Source of the DNA: Macrobrachium rosenbergii
Taxonomy: Eukaryota; Arthropoda; Malacostraca; Decapoda; Palaemonidae
DNA: 64,000 bases
Direction of reading: 5' to 3'
NCBI RefSeq assembly: GCF_040412425.1
Contig: NC_089788.1
Span: forward strand, 70,110,220 to 70,174,219
Under the pieces are notes generated by a model. It was not told where the DNA came from. It did no database searches and saw nothing but the letters and a program-made list of their open reading frames with translations. The position numbers and the translations under genes were made by a program. Positions 1 through 11,215 of this stretch are shown here, piece after piece. Every line of letters starts with the position of its first letter. The stretch's first letter is position 1.

Positions 1-255
1 GGCATTCTGTATTGTGAAAGCGTTATTGGTAGGTGAAGAATCCCCGAAGGAGGTTCTATTTGCGGAAGTTTTACGTAAGTTTTTACCCCGATCACCTACA
101 TGCTAAATTTAGGCTTTTCTTTTCGTGTATTTATCCATATGAAGAGGTTTAAGCTTTTTTCTACTTCTGATAGTTATTCTTTGTAAGCGTTGTTTCGTTT
201 CCACGAGGGTAAATGTGTGCCGTGGCAATTTCTGTTTTATCTCCTTCTCTGACAG

Positions 256-257
<2 letters not shown>
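1..257. other. unique AT-rich DNA
   Basis: I see no gene, repeat or RNA in this stretch. It runs directly into the first (AT)n array. Confidence 0.5.

Positions 258-329
<72 letters not shown>
258..329. repeat. (AT)n microsatellite, left half
   Basis: Uninterrupted AT dinucleotides. Together with the array at 511-559 it brackets a palindromic element, which suggests one original AT array split by insertion. Confidence 0.97.
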
Positions 330-332
<3 letters not shown>

Positions 333-358
333 TATAATTTTTGTACGTGATTCATTTA

Positions 359-508
359 CCACATTACCACAGGTGAAAAATAAGAGACAGGGTGTAGGTC
401 CTGACCAGTTTCGACTGTATTTCCCAGCCATTGACGAAGGCTTGGAAATAGAGTCGAAACTGGTCAGACCTACACCCTGTCTCCTATTTTTCACCTGTGG
501 TAATGTGA
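359..508. mobile_element. palindromic MITE-like element inserted in (AT)n
   Basis: Two arms of about 65 bp (roughly 359-424 and 443-508) are reverse complements with only a few mismatches or indels; the loop is about 18 bp. The outer part of each arm carries the complementary words ccacaggtgaaaaata and tatttttcacctgtgg. It has no coding capacity. The setting between two AT arrays fits a non-autonomous DNA element with TA target preference (Tc1/mariner-like MITEs behave this way), but a TA duplication cannot be recognised inside an AT array. The superfamily is inferred. Confidence 0.75.

Positions 509-510
<2 letters not shown>

Positions 511-559
<49 letters not shown>
511..559. repeat. (AT)n microsatellite, right half
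   Basis: Pure AT dinucleotides starting 2-3 bp after the palindromic element. Confidence 0.97.
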
Positions 560-564
<5 letters not shown>

Positions 565-899
565 TGTGTCAGTTAAGCGTTTTATGAATTTAACCTTCTT
601 TTGTATTCCTTTCGCCAGATGGTCTTTATATTTGATGAAAGCTGCATTCCTTTCTCCCGCAAAGAATGATATCCTATTTGAATAATATGCAAGGTTATTG
701 ACGTCGCTTTCTTTGCCGGCATTTATGATTATTTTCTCACGTAAAGATCTTCATTTGTACTGCTCGTGTTAGATGAAGTCCGGTGGGCCTTGTAACCGTA
801 CTGTATGTTCTTACGTACTGTAGCCGAGCTTAAAAGGATGTAAACAATATCCTGTAGGAGGAGAAGGATGACATGCGCGCCTAAATGGAACATTTAGTG

Positions 900-900
<1 letters not shown>
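560..900. other. unique noncoding DNA
   Basis: AT-rich, stop-rich in all frames. No feature recognised. Confidence 0.5.

Positions 901-934
<34 letters not shown>
901..934. repeat. poly(T) tract
   Basis: 34 consecutive T. It could be the poly-A tail of a minus-strand retroposon, but I recognise no element body to its right. Confidence 0.95.
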
Positions 935-1171
935 CTCGTGACATGTTATTTGGGTAGGGGCGGCCATCTTATGTATGAAAGATGTGGGGATAAAAATTTA
1001 GGTTATGTTTATTATCGTGTAGGTTTTTTCTCTCATTGTCTTGGTGTTGTGTATGATACCGCCCTGTTAATATTATGATTATTAATATTATATTAATGAT
1101 ATTGAGGATGCGTTCTCACGTAGGATGTTATATCTGTTATGTTGCATTGTTTTCATTATTCATGATATCTC

Positions 1172-1186
1172 ATTATTATTATTATT

Positions 1187-1217
<31 letters not shown>
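1172..1217. repeat. (ATT)n-(GTT)n compound microsatellite
   Basis: ATT trinucleotides switch to GTT at about 1190. The same TTA to TTG switch recurs at 53757-53819. Confidence 0.95.
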
Positions 1218-1620
1218 AGGGATGCATAATAATGTAGGACATTACATCTATTATTGTTATGTTTTTGTTATGTATGATATTTTCTACAAATATATTATTA
1301 TTAATTATATCTCTGAGGATGCATTATCATATGGGATATTTTGCCTATTATCGTCTTGTTTTTTATGTAATGTATGATTAACTTCCAGTTATTATAAATA
1401 TTAACAGTACAATGGACGATGCCTTCCACGACCAGATCGCGTTCCGGCCCTTTTTCTCCCCCCAGGGCAGGCGAGTCGATTCCCAAGTTCGCATTCCTAA
1501 ATACGGAGGAAGTAAATCGTTGCGTTCGCCGAGTTTTACTTTTTACGGCTGCGCCGAAGTTCAATGACCGTGGCAAGTTTTATAAAATGCTCGGTATGTT
1601 GGTCGGGATTCAAGGTCGCT

Positions 1621-1622
<2 letters not shown>

Positions 1623-1670
<48 letters not shown>
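1623..1670. repeat. (GA)n microsatellite
   Basis: Pure GA dinucleotides. The sequence at 1400-1620 just before it is more GC-rich than its surroundings but shows no gene. Confidence 0.97.
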
Positions 1671-1671
<1 letters not shown>

Positions 1672-1810
1672 TGTCCCTTACGTAGTTCGTTGGTTTGGGA
1701 ATTTTTTTGCTTTGTTTTGTTTTTTGTTTATTTGATAGTACATTTATTTTAGTGCGTGTGTGGACATATATGCTTTTGTTTATAAGGTTGAAATTTTGCT
1801 TTTATGTTTG

Positions 1811-1926
<116 letters not shown>

Positions 1927-2179
1927 TTGTGCTTGGTGCCACATTGATGCATTAATTGGTGGATGAAACCCCCTGTGCAGGAAACTTGCCACACTTGATC
2001 CTTCATATGCCTACTTCACTGAAGGGTCGTCAGCAGTGCGTCGATTTCTCCCCACACACACACACACCCCATTCACCTCTATTTGCAGGAACTCTTTTTG
2101 GTTTTTTATGTTATGGTCCCACCTTTCTAAAACTACTCTCTAGAACTCCCTTTCTTCTTGCCCTCTAACACTACAGAAT

Positions 2180-2458
2180 CATCGACCTTCATAAATTTTG
2201 ACTCGACAAACCATCCCAAAATACTAATGTGCACCTACCCTGACCAGGATTCGAACTCATGCATTTTTGGCAGTTAGCCTGTACGCAATACGGCCGTCGT
2301 TCTTTCAGAATATTTAAGCAACGTCGGGGTCTGGTCATTACATGGATGGGTGACATACAAGAAAAGTCAGGCTCCACCATGACATGAAATGGACGACTGT
2401 GGGTCAGTGTGTAGAGCCATCAACCTCATCCCACGCAAAAAAAAAGAAAAAAAAAATT
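2180..2458. mobile_element. retroposon-like unit with 5S-rRNA-like and tRNA-like segments
   Basis: On the plus strand about 2305-2356 resembles the internal promoter part of eukaryotic 5S rRNA: taagcaacgtcggg (box A-like) followed by catggatgggtgac (box C-like) at the usual spacing. A tRNA box-A-like string (tgggtcagtgtgtagagc) follows at about 2399-2416, and an A-rich tail ends the unit at 2437-2458. On the minus strand gagttcgaatcctgg (about 2246-2260) looks like a tRNA B box. The 5S part is incomplete (no recognisable 5' third or 3' helix), so this is not a working 5S gene. It is best read as a SINE or 5S-derived retropseudogene. Element limits are uncertain. Confidence 0.5.
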
Positions 2459-2946
2459 GATCGAAGGGAATAGAAATATTTAAATTGCTGCAAAGTGAAT
2501 AATGTGGTAGCCCGCAATCTCTTCCATTGTACGTACACAAACACACACAGTACTGGACGTCATCCGTGGAAGTAAGCTACAACTGTATTGCATTGCATTG
2601 CATTCTTCCAACTGACTTATGATGCGGAACGACCACTTTCCTGTACTGTTATTTGTTATTTTTGTTTATTTGCGTTCAGGTCCTGTTGCTGCCTTCGGGT
2701 CTGTGACGGCTTGTAGTGTTCAGTTTCGTCATAAATTCTTGAAGTATGCGCCCTTGGGGTAAAGGATTTCTGGGTCTTTTGTGGTGGTGGGTCTTGGAAC
2801 GTAGGTAGGTATGCACTGGCGTTGGTAATTATATTAATCCATAGAACCATACGTGCTACAGGAATCATTCTTTAAAACATTACAGCTGATGATTTAGAGC
2901 AAAGTATATTGTAGCTTACGGTGGACGCGCACGCACAAACACACAC

Positions 2947-2947
<1 letters not shown>
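2459..2947. other. unique noncoding DNA
   Basis: No gene seen. It contains a short (attgc)n stutter near 2588-2603 and short CA runs at 2538-2548 and 2934-2948. Confidence 0.45.

Positions 2948-2949
<2 letters not shown>

Positions 2950-3011
<62 letters not shown>
2950..3011. repeat. (GA)n microsatellite
   Basis: Pure GA array directly after a short CA run. Confidence 0.97.
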
Positions 3012-3014
<3 letters not shown>

Positions 3015-3480
3015 TGGGTTCAAAGACCGGCCTGTACCATTGAATGAAATACCTCCTCGATATCCGTCATGACGCGAAGTTTTTCCTTTTCTGTCCAGCT
3101 TTCAGCACGGTTACTCTGGTTGCTGTTGATGACGAGCAAAAAGGAAAATTCCGAAGCTTGACACTGCGGGTAACAAGTCGCTATTTTCTACGGCGTCCAG
3201 TGCGACCATGTGTTATTCCGTTCCCCCGAGGGTTCGCCCCGCTAAGTTTTACAAGCTTGTACAGTAAGCAGTCTCCAACAATGCGGGGATTGCCGGCTCG
3301 GTATCTGGGATGGGGGATAGGCTGAGGAGAAGGGGGCAGGGGGAGAAGATGCCGGGAGTGGGGTGGATGATGGGTGCGTGGCATTGCAAACGAACCTCTG
3401 TTTTCTTTAAGGTACAAAAAGGTCATTGTCCTGCATGCATGTGCGTGTGTGAGTTCGTCCTCACAGGCACAGCGAGTAGC
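3012..3480. other. moderately GC-rich unique DNA
   Basis: Composition is closer to coding DNA than the neighbours, yet no frame longer than about 90 codons and no recognised protein. The right part (3300-3370) becomes G-rich on the plus strand. Confidence 0.4.
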
Positions 3481-3486
3481 TTCCTC

Positions 3487-3560
3487 GGGGGGAGGGGGAG
3501 GGGGTGATTTTAGTGGGGGGTGATATTGGCAGTTAGGGAAGGGGTGTGGGGGGGAGAATG
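3487..3560 (+). other. G-run cluster, G-quadruplex potential
   Basis: Runs of 6, 5, 5 and 6 G occur within 3487-3520 with very short loops, followed by further G runs to about 3557. This meets the usual sequence pattern for a G-quadruplex. Formation is inferred. Confidence 0.6.
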
Positions 3561-3725
3561 TGATGGGACGATGGAGTGGTGGAGATCATGGCTTAGCCAT
3601 CTAGTGAGAGTTTATAAATAAGCTGCAATGTGCTGATAAAGAAAGACATAATCGCCATTATTTTTGAAAGGGAACGTTGTGTGAGAGGCGAGTGTCCCCC
3701 TGGTGTTAGGTGTGTGCAAGCATGC

Positions 3726-3726
<1 letters not shown>

Positions 3727-3778
<52 letters not shown>
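3727..3778. repeat. (GA)n microsatellite
   Basis: Pure GA dinucleotides. A matching CT array lies 295 bp further on at 4073-4120, so the pair could form an inverted repeat. Confidence 0.97.
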
Positions 3779-3781
<3 letters not shown>

Positions 3782-3844
3782 CGGTGCCTTGCATTGCTGA
3801 CAGTGTATAGTTGGAGAGCCATTTGAACGTAACTGTTGGACGAA

Positions 3845-4030
3845 AGAGGTGGTGGTTGGTGGTGGAGTTCGAGGATTGGTTGGGTGGTGCTCTGGGGTGG
3901 CGGTGGGGAAGCGATGGTGTATGAGTGAGTTGGTTGGCGGGGGGGAATGCTGGGATGGATTGGGGGGGTTTGGTTGTGATAGGGACCCGTTTAACTGCGG
4001 TGGTGACCGCCAGGTGGTGGTGGAGACTTG
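3845..4030. other. GGT/GGGT-rich segment
   Basis: G/T-rich plus strand (ggtggt, ggttggt, ggcggggggg words) between the GA and CT arrays. The frames crossing it are composition artefacts. Confidence 0.5.
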
Positions 4031-4069
4031 CTCGCATACGCCTCCCCTCGTTCCCTCCCTTCCCTATCC

Positions 4070-4072
<3 letters not shown>

Positions 4073-4120
<48 letters not shown>
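4073..4120. repeat. (CT)n microsatellite
   Basis: Pure CT dinucleotides preceded by about 30 bp of C/T-rich sequence. Confidence 0.97.
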
Positions 4121-4123
<3 letters not shown>

Positions 4124-4710
4124 CGTCTTTATAGTTTATACCGTCACTACTACAGTCTTGGCTCCTTCTACCTCTTACCTTTGCTTCTACTCTCATACGT
4201 TAAGCCATCGTTAATTCACAAGATTTTAGGCAGATTCGCTCTCTCACTGTGGTTGCATGTTGTGCATGTTTCTTGCTCGTCAGTTTTCCGCAAGTCATGG
4301 GCACTGGGAGATTGGACGTACACACCACGCTCGTATGCAAAATTCATTTTTCCGTCGTATAGGTAAAGAGCGCCATAGTATTGCCATTGCAGCCCCGCGG
4401 TCCATTTTGTTCTTGAAGAAACAAGGTTTCCAAATTTCCTTTTCTAAGTAGATCATGGCTAGGTCTTTTCCTCTCTCTTTTACGATATGCGTGATGACTT
4501 AGTTTTCGCGTTGGAGAATTCTTGCCTTGTGTAATTTGTGTATGGCATAGAGAGGGCGAGGGAGAGAGAGAGATGGAGAGTGAGTGACTGAATGGGTGAG
4601 GGAGAGTTTGCTGGCCAAATTCCATCCCGGGAAGATCACATGGTGCCGCACTACATTCCTTCACTAGATAAATATGGCCAAGCGACTCAGCGCACCCGCA
4701 AGGAACCAAC
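4121..4710. other. unique noncoding DNA
   Basis: No recognisable gene. A GA-rich patch at 4550-4580 is interrupted. Confidence 0.45.

Positions 4711-4742
<32 letters not shown>
4711..4742. repeat. (CT)n microsatellite, interrupted
   Basis: CT dinucleotides with one GT interruption near 4735. Confidence 0.95.
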
Positions 4743-5528
4743 GCATGTATGTTTTGTATGTATTTATATTTTTAATTCCCGAAGGAACCATAGTCTTCAT
4801 TGCCCATTGTCGTAATTGTATTTAATTTTGGGATTAATTTTTGGCTTGAGGTTTGTGTGCATTGAGGAGAAGACTCATGATAGGCGATGTTATTATGAGG
4901 TCAGGCAGTCAGACTGTGCTGCCATCTGGATGGACCCAAACCTACTTCTTGTCGACCCTACCATGCTTTTCCTTACTGGCAAGACGATGATGGTTTTATT
5001 TAAGTCGTTATCGCAGCAGCCTCGTGTGGTGCCGTGTCTTTACCGCGGCCGTAATTGTTCATCACGTTTAACTGGCAATTTTCGAATGATTAAGTTTGAT
5101 TGATTGTAATGGGGGTTTGATATCCGACGAGGTCCACACCCTGGTGCCCTAACAGGAGCGTAGTAGCCACCGTGGTGCCCCGTCCGGAGCGTTATGCTGT
5201 TGGGGTTCCTTGAGCGAGCGTAGTAGATATCGCTAGGCCCTTGAGTAAGGATGAATGCAACGTCAGTGTAAACAGAAGCCTCTCTCCGCCTCCATTGCCT
5301 TCACCCGCCTACCGTCAATGCTCATGACGCAGTATATATGGACATATACTGTCACCAGCCCTGAGATGTCTTTTAGTCATTTATTCTTCCATACCAGTTC
5401 AGATAACTGTAGTTTTTTCTGTCCTAAGGTTGTGCTTGTACGTTGCAGCATTTTGTCGCTGGCAGTAACGTGAGAATTTGTTTGCGTACAATCGCGAGTG
5501 GAAGACATGCACCCAAATGAAGTACACT
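4743..5528. other. unique DNA with a short degenerate repeat
   Basis: No gene recognised. Around 5120-5240 the words ggtgccc and gagcgtagtag recur two or three times at roughly 38-45 bp, a decayed small tandem repeat. Confidence 0.4.
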
Positions 5529-5592
5529 GGAGAGAGAGAGAGAGAATGCAAGACTTTTAGTAGTAGTAGTAGCAGCAGCAGCAGCAGTAGTA
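5529..5592. repeat. short (GA)n and (AGT)n/(AGC)n microsatellites
   Basis: GA dinucleotides at 5529-5546 and AGT then AGC trinucleotides at about 5558-5592. Confidence 0.9.
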
Positions 5593-6517
5593 ATAGTGCC
5601 AATGAATGAATGCCGTTTTTTCTTTTTCTTTTTTCCCTGTTAAACAATGTAAATGATCATCATTCATTATCAAATACACATACAAATGCAATAATTGCTG
5701 TACATTGTACGGTCAGAATAAGATTTTAATCTTGAAATATTTTACATAGTGTTATGATTAGGGTTACATTGAGTGATTGAAGCAGTTATGACTATTATGA
5801 TTAGGGTTACTTTGAATGATTGTAGCCCAGTATCTTGCCTTTTACTGGATATTTGAACCTTCATCAGTTTGATGTGCATGGAAAGAGGCTTAGTGCATTC
5901 TTGTAAAGGCAGATCTCCTCGCAGTTAATAACACTTTTAACCATCCAGCTGCCGTCAGTAAGGCACCACCAAGACTCCTTTTGGCTGGTGACAACTTGAG
6001 TATAATTGATTAGGCCAGCTCTTGGTCAGGGGTTTGAAAGCCAGAGTTCTGTACAGCAGAAACGTCAGAACTGCCTATATTGAGTCAAGATACGAGCAAA
6101 ATCACCATCACTGTTGTAGGTGGTGGAGGTAGAATAGTCACACTGAGTCCGTGTAGTTCATGGAAAGTGTGTAAGGCGGGCAGATGTCGAGAATAATACA
6201 TTATGCGAACAATAGATGGCAGCATTGGTGGTCGATGGTGTGGGGTCGGTGGAGTAAGGCGCAGGGTTGCTGGCTGATGATGTTTTGGAAAAGAGAGAGA
6301 GAGAGAATGAATTTCCATGGAAAGTTATCAATAAACACAATTAAAGAGGATGCCTTTTTATATTGTGCGTGTCCTTTAGTCAGAGAATTAGTATTTGAGC
6401 AGATCTTTTATACAAAATGCATGCGCACGCGCCCGTTTTGCATATTGAACATCGGAAACACAAGTTGCATGGGTGTAGAGTAGTAGAGCCTTCGTGTTTT
6501 GATCTGGTCCATATACC

Positions 6518-6521
<4 letters not shown>
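5593..6521. other. unique DNA with a small duplication
   Basis: The words ttatgattagggttac and gaatgattg/gagtgattg recur at about 5753 and 5798, a local duplication of about 45 bp. A short GA run sits at 6292-6306. No gene seen. Confidence 0.4.

Positions 6522-6571
<50 letters not shown>
6522..6571. repeat. (CT)n microsatellite
   Basis: Pure TC dinucleotides. Confidence 0.97.
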
Positions 6572-6574
<3 letters not shown>

Positions 6575-8027
6575 TGATCAGAGATCATATGATGGTAAAG
6601 CAGTTTGTCTAAGAATTTTGTATAACGTATTAAGTTCAGATTAAATTTCCTCCATCTTGTTATGCACATATTTAGGTAAATGATATGCGGTCGTAAATCA
6701 TTCATTTTCAGTAGCTAGATTAATTATTAAATTTAATGCGAGTAAGACACCGCATTTCCTTGACTAGCTAAAATTATGTGGAAGGCAGAGGAAAACAGAT
6801 GATTCCAAATTATGGAAGAAATTTAGAGCAGAACGATGGACAGATCAGACCGCTCAACTCTCGTGTTGCCAAGCTCCTTTCAATTTATTGGAAATATCGA
6901 GGCCATATCTTTGGTTGATTAGTTTCAGATAATTTAGGTTGATCTCGAAGTAAGGGCAGTACACGTGAGGTCACAAGTTATACAAAATTCTTTAAATTAT
7001 TGTCAGTAAGTAAAGTATTCAAGTGGTACCCAGTAGGTTTTGCCTGGTCTTTACATTTGCTAGGAAAATTATTGGCTAATTTTATAGTTACTTTAGTTTT
7101 ATGTTTCCATCGACCATTACTGCTCATAGTATGCACGTATTTTAAGCCATTAACCTTTCCCATCATCCTGCCACTTCCAGCATTCTTCTCCAACACAAGT
7201 GACCTCGAACCCTCTGTCTTCAGTAATTTCTTTCCGGCCCAGTCTTTCCACTCACTGCTTTTTCAACGGTAAAAGTTCATGCTTTTCATGTAAATACAAC
7301 GCATATCAGGGCATGAATGGGGATGAAAAGTCCCAGTGATAGGCAATGATCCGTCATGTTAATTTTTATAAAGTAGTGATTGAAAGGATGTTTAGTTATC
7401 AAAGTAGACGCTAAGTTCTATATCTCGATCACTGTAGTCATCTCTGATTGATGTCATTACATAATACTGTATATGTTGGTCAGTCCGGCATTGAGTTTGT
7501 TATACATACCTTGACATTGCAACTCCTTTTACCCAAACTGAAGGGATTCCAGGCAGACTTCATTCAAAGATAGTCCGTTAGTAAATCAGTGTCTCGCACA
7601 AATTGTCATCCATACTAGGAGGAATTTCAGTCTGCCTATTACAGTGTACAGTAGACCAATGTACCTGGATGTACACAAAACGAGACTTGACAGTTTGCCT
7701 GTCTGTCAGTATGTCTGGCACGCTTCCCTTGACTTCTCGGCTGCTATTGCCTATCATGTATAGATATGGTCTTGAAGATAGGTCCCCTTTTTGTATGTGC
7801 GAAGTCATGAACCGGAATGCTCTTAGAAGTTGATTGGAGGTCGGTAGGGAACATGAAGTGCATTAGCTGTACACTCAGAATGCATGTTCATGTTTGGCAT
7901 TCATTTCCCTTATTGCCTCTTGGGAGTAATGAGTTTTAGTTTTGTATAAAAATCAGAAAAAAATAGTTTGTGCCACTTTCAAGGACAAGTTACCGAAATT
8001 GTAGTTTTTACACGTGCATTTACGAAT
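6572..8027. other. unique noncoding DNA, 1.4 kb
   Basis: AT-rich with stops in every frame. No repeat family or gene recognised. It is one of the longer stretches here without a microsatellite. Confidence 0.5.
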
Positions 8028-8057
8028 CTCTCTCTCTCTCTCTCTGTCTCTCTCTCA
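8028..8057. repeat. (CT)n microsatellite, interrupted
   Basis: CT dinucleotides with one GT interruption. Confidence 0.9.
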
Positions 8058-8104
8058 GCGAAGTCTTAAAACTACTAATATTTCAAGTTCGAAGTGACCT
8101 TATC

Positions 8105-8170
8105 AGAAATACTCGAAGCAGGAGAATATACTTATAGAATACTCAAAGCAGGAGAATATACTTATAGAAT
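8105..8170. repeat. two-copy 32-bp tandem duplication
   Basis: The words agcaggagaatatactta and tagaat occur twice in direct tandem with one base difference. It sits just before the CA array. Confidence 0.9.
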
Positions 8171-8171
8171 C

Positions 8172-8173
<2 letters not shown>

Positions 8174-8205
<32 letters not shown>
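8174..8205. repeat. (CA)n microsatellite
   Basis: Pure CA dinucleotides. Confidence 0.97.
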
Positions 8206-8207
<2 letters not shown>

Positions 8208-8915
8208 TCCATACATTATGTTGTCATTCCTATGATCAGGAAGTTGAACATCCCCAAACTTTTTTTTTCTTTTCATTCATCATTTTCCCCTTCGATGGTG
8301 ACACACCCTTCCGGTTTTCGGCAAGTTTTTATGGAATGAGGTTGCAAGCCCCACATTTTGCTGTGTGAATGTGCAATGGGTTTTTGTATGTTTACTGTAT
8401 CTGGATTTTCTTGTTGGTTACCCACTCAAGTTCTGACCATTCTTTTCAAACAACTCGTAGTGGCTGTTTACCCAAGTACAGCGAGTTATTGCGAGTTAGT
8501 CGACTGTGATTGGGTTGCAGCTTCGGGGAGAGTAGGACATGGGCATATGGGTGTACATATGTATATGTATATCATAAATACGTGTGTGTATGTATGTTTG
8601 TATGTGTATATGTATTGATTTTCCAGTATTATCAGTTTCTAAAATCGCTATGTGCAAATTTTCACGAAATCCAACGCGTAGTTGTGTTGCAAAATGCAAT
8701 TTTTGTAATCACTAGTACTGTTGAGTTGATCAAAATGTCGACATCTTTAAACTCTGCTTGTTCCCTCGTCGTGAAGGTCGCCTGTTTGTCAACTACAATG
8801 AAAAGTCTGTCTTAAATCAGTAACTGTATCAATAGTAACGATAACAGCAATAGTAGCAGTTAGATGGGTTTGGTTATTCCTCATCGACAATGGGGTGGAA
8901 ACTGAAAGATCGTAT
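8206..8915. other. unique DNA with a TATG-rich patch
   Basis: 8552-8612 is a degenerate GTAT/TATG tetranucleotide patch. No gene seen. Confidence 0.45.
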
Positions 8916-9235
8916 CCCGTAGTGGCGTAGTGCCGTCAGTGTACATCATGATGTGTACTGTAGGCATTACTTAACGTTCTTTGCAGCAGCCCTTCATTCC
9001 CTTGCTGCAACCCCCTTTCATCCCCTTTGCTGCACCTCCGTTCACACTCTCTCTCTTCCATCTTACTGTCCACCCTTCTCTGACAATTGATTCATAGTGC
9101 AACTGCGAGGTTTTCCTCCTGTTACACCTTTCAGACCTTTTTCTTGTCAGTATCCATTTCAACGCTGATTGACCTCATAGGCCTCAGCGCTTGCCTTTGG
9201 CCTAAGTTCCATACATTCTATTCTGTTCTGTTCTG
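8916..9235 (+). mobile_element. SINE-like retroposon, family A, copy 1
   Basis: One of six related units. Hallmarks: head gtgccgtcag followed by a small hairpin, ggcattacttaa, then ttctttgcagc, gaggttttcctcctgtta, and tail words cctcatag and cttggcctaa-like. It ends in ttctattctgttctg. Unlike the best-preserved copy at 58352-58723, no clear target-site duplication is visible. It has no coding capacity. Mobilisation by a LINE is inferred from copies with target duplications. Confidence 0.75.
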
Positions 9236-9635
9236 AAATACCCGAATTTTGCTTATTAATTAAAAGGAATCTTCAACATTTACCATGTATTTCCCTGTAG
9301 GAACATTTACTGGACCTTTATAATTCAAATTCAGTTATGTAAAAACAGAGAACAAGGAATAGATACTGAGGTGGACGTATATGCAAGTAATTTAGCAACC
9401 TGGGTGGTCATCTTGTTCAAGGTATCTTCACATTAAGTAAGAACTTGTCTAGGAAGTGAAGCTGTTGCTTACTGTTTTTCTTTAATTCAACTTTGCGTTT
9501 ACTGCTTTTTAAATAAGATTAGAGTCGACTGCTTTTTAATAAAGCTTAGGGTTTACTTATTTATAATTAAGCTTGAGTTTACTGCATTTCAATTATGCTG
9601 GGCATTTACAACTTTTTAATATCTTACGAACCTGT
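9236..9635. repeat. unique DNA passing into decayed minisatellite
   Basis: From about 9480 the words tttactgctttttaa and aagctta recur irregularly (9495-9610). This looks like a decayed forward extension of the 43-bp array that follows. Confidence 0.5.
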
Positions 9636-10075
9636 GAAGCTTGGTGCTTTGCTGCTCCAGTAACTTCATAGAAACTCCTGAAGCTTAGTGCTTACTGCTC
9701 CAATAACTTCATAGAAACTTCTGAAGCTTAGTGCTTTTTGCACCAAAAATTTCCTAGAAACTTCTGAAGCTTAGTGCTTACTGCACCAGAAATATCCTAG
9801 AAACCTCTGAAGCTTTGTGCTTACTGCACCAAAAATTTCTTAGAAACTTCTGAAGCTCTGTGATTACTTCTCTAGTAATTTTATAGAAACTTCTGAAGCC
9901 TAGCGCTCACTGCTCCATTAAGTTCATAGAAACTTCTGAAGCTTGGTGCTTAATGCTAAAAACAATTCATAGAAACTTCAGAAGCTCGGTGTTTACTACT
10001 CTCTAATATCATAGTTACGTAAGCATTGAGGCTTGGAGCTTACTGCTCTTTTAATTTTTAATAGTTCAGGAAGTT
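9636..10075. repeat. 43-bp minisatellite, 10 copies
   Basis: Units begin with gaagcttagtgcttactg and end in catagaaacttct. Unit starts fall near 9636, 9680, 9723, 9766, 9809, 9852, 9895, 9938, 9981 and 10028, so the period is a steady 43 bp. Units differ at scattered sites. Period 43 is not a multiple of 3, and there is no coding signal. Confidence 0.95.
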
Positions 10076-10391
10076 GAACGGAGCCCATACTTGAGAGGTA
10101 AACTTTGCCACTTACTGCGCTTTAAATTGGTGTCTTCTGGGCATCCCCTTTTCATGTCTTGATACTTTATCACAATAAAGTATGGTTGTATGGTACCCGA
10201 GATAAGTTGCTGAGGGTGGGCAGAAATTGATATTATATGTAGACAGGAGAGTGACTTGTTTGGTGTAGTAGTAGTTTAAGATTGTGTTATTCGGGATAAC
10301 GTACATTATGGTATTATTTTGGTTTGTTGGACCGATATCTAACTTTGGATAGAATTATTATTATTATTATTTCACCTGATCATTGCTTCTT

Positions 10392-10392
<1 letters not shown>
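10076..10392. other. unique noncoding DNA
   Basis: Nothing recognised apart from a short ATT run near 10357-10371. Confidence 0.45.

Positions 10393-10457
<65 letters not shown>
10393..10457. repeat. (GA)n microsatellite
   Basis: Pure GA dinucleotides. Confidence 0.97.
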
Positions 10458-10462
<5 letters not shown>

Positions 10463-10669
10463 CCAAGAAAACCTCATCAGTTGACTATGCTGTTACCCCT
10501 GACCCATGAAAGGTTGAAATAAGAACTTTCCAATTAAAGTTTCATTCTCTTCAGTTTAAAAAAGAACTTCCTAACTTGACCCGAGGTTTTATTTACTCGT
10601 TTGAATGTTAGAGCTACTAGGGTTTGCACGACTTTGGAAGTCTTGTATAACTAGATTTTATTGATCAGC

Positions 10670-10792
10670 GGGTATTCTCTCTCTCTCTCTCTCTCTCCCT
10701 CCCCTGGGGATGAATGATACCATAACTTTCTTATGAATTTCTATGTCGAATTATATTTCACTTTAGGAAAATAGTAAGCCTATATACAATGT

Positions 10793-10863
<71 letters not shown>

Positions 10864-10948
10864 GCGGTTGAAACCATAACATTCTTATGAATTACTGTGT
10901 CGAATTATATCTCACCTTTACTACAGTAGTATGCCTATATACAATATA

Positions 10949-11007
<59 letters not shown>

Positions 11008-11045
11008 TGCATCTCACATTTACTACAGTAGTACGCCATATACTG

Positions 11046-11111
<66 letters not shown>

Positions 11112-11215
11112 GGGGATGAAGCATAACCGCTCTTATGATCATAAATTTCTCTGTAGATTAGATCTACATCTCACCTTTACTACAGCAGTACTCCTTATAT
11201 TCAAAATATCATGTC
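10670..11215. repeat. higher-order tandem repeat carrying (CT)n arrays
   Basis: A unit of roughly 100-160 bp is repeated about four times. Each unit holds a CT array (10675-10697, 10798-10861, 10952-11004, 11048-11109) followed by flank with shared words: ataac..tcttatgaat, gtcgaattatat, tctcacctttactacag, agtatgcctatata and aatatatcat. The third unit lacks the first part of the flank. The CT arrays differ in length, so they expanded or contracted after the unit was duplicated. Confidence 0.9.

Noticed and set aside
2305..2356. Functional 5S rRNA gene
   Set aside because: Only the internal promoter region is recognisable; the 5' and 3' helices are absent.
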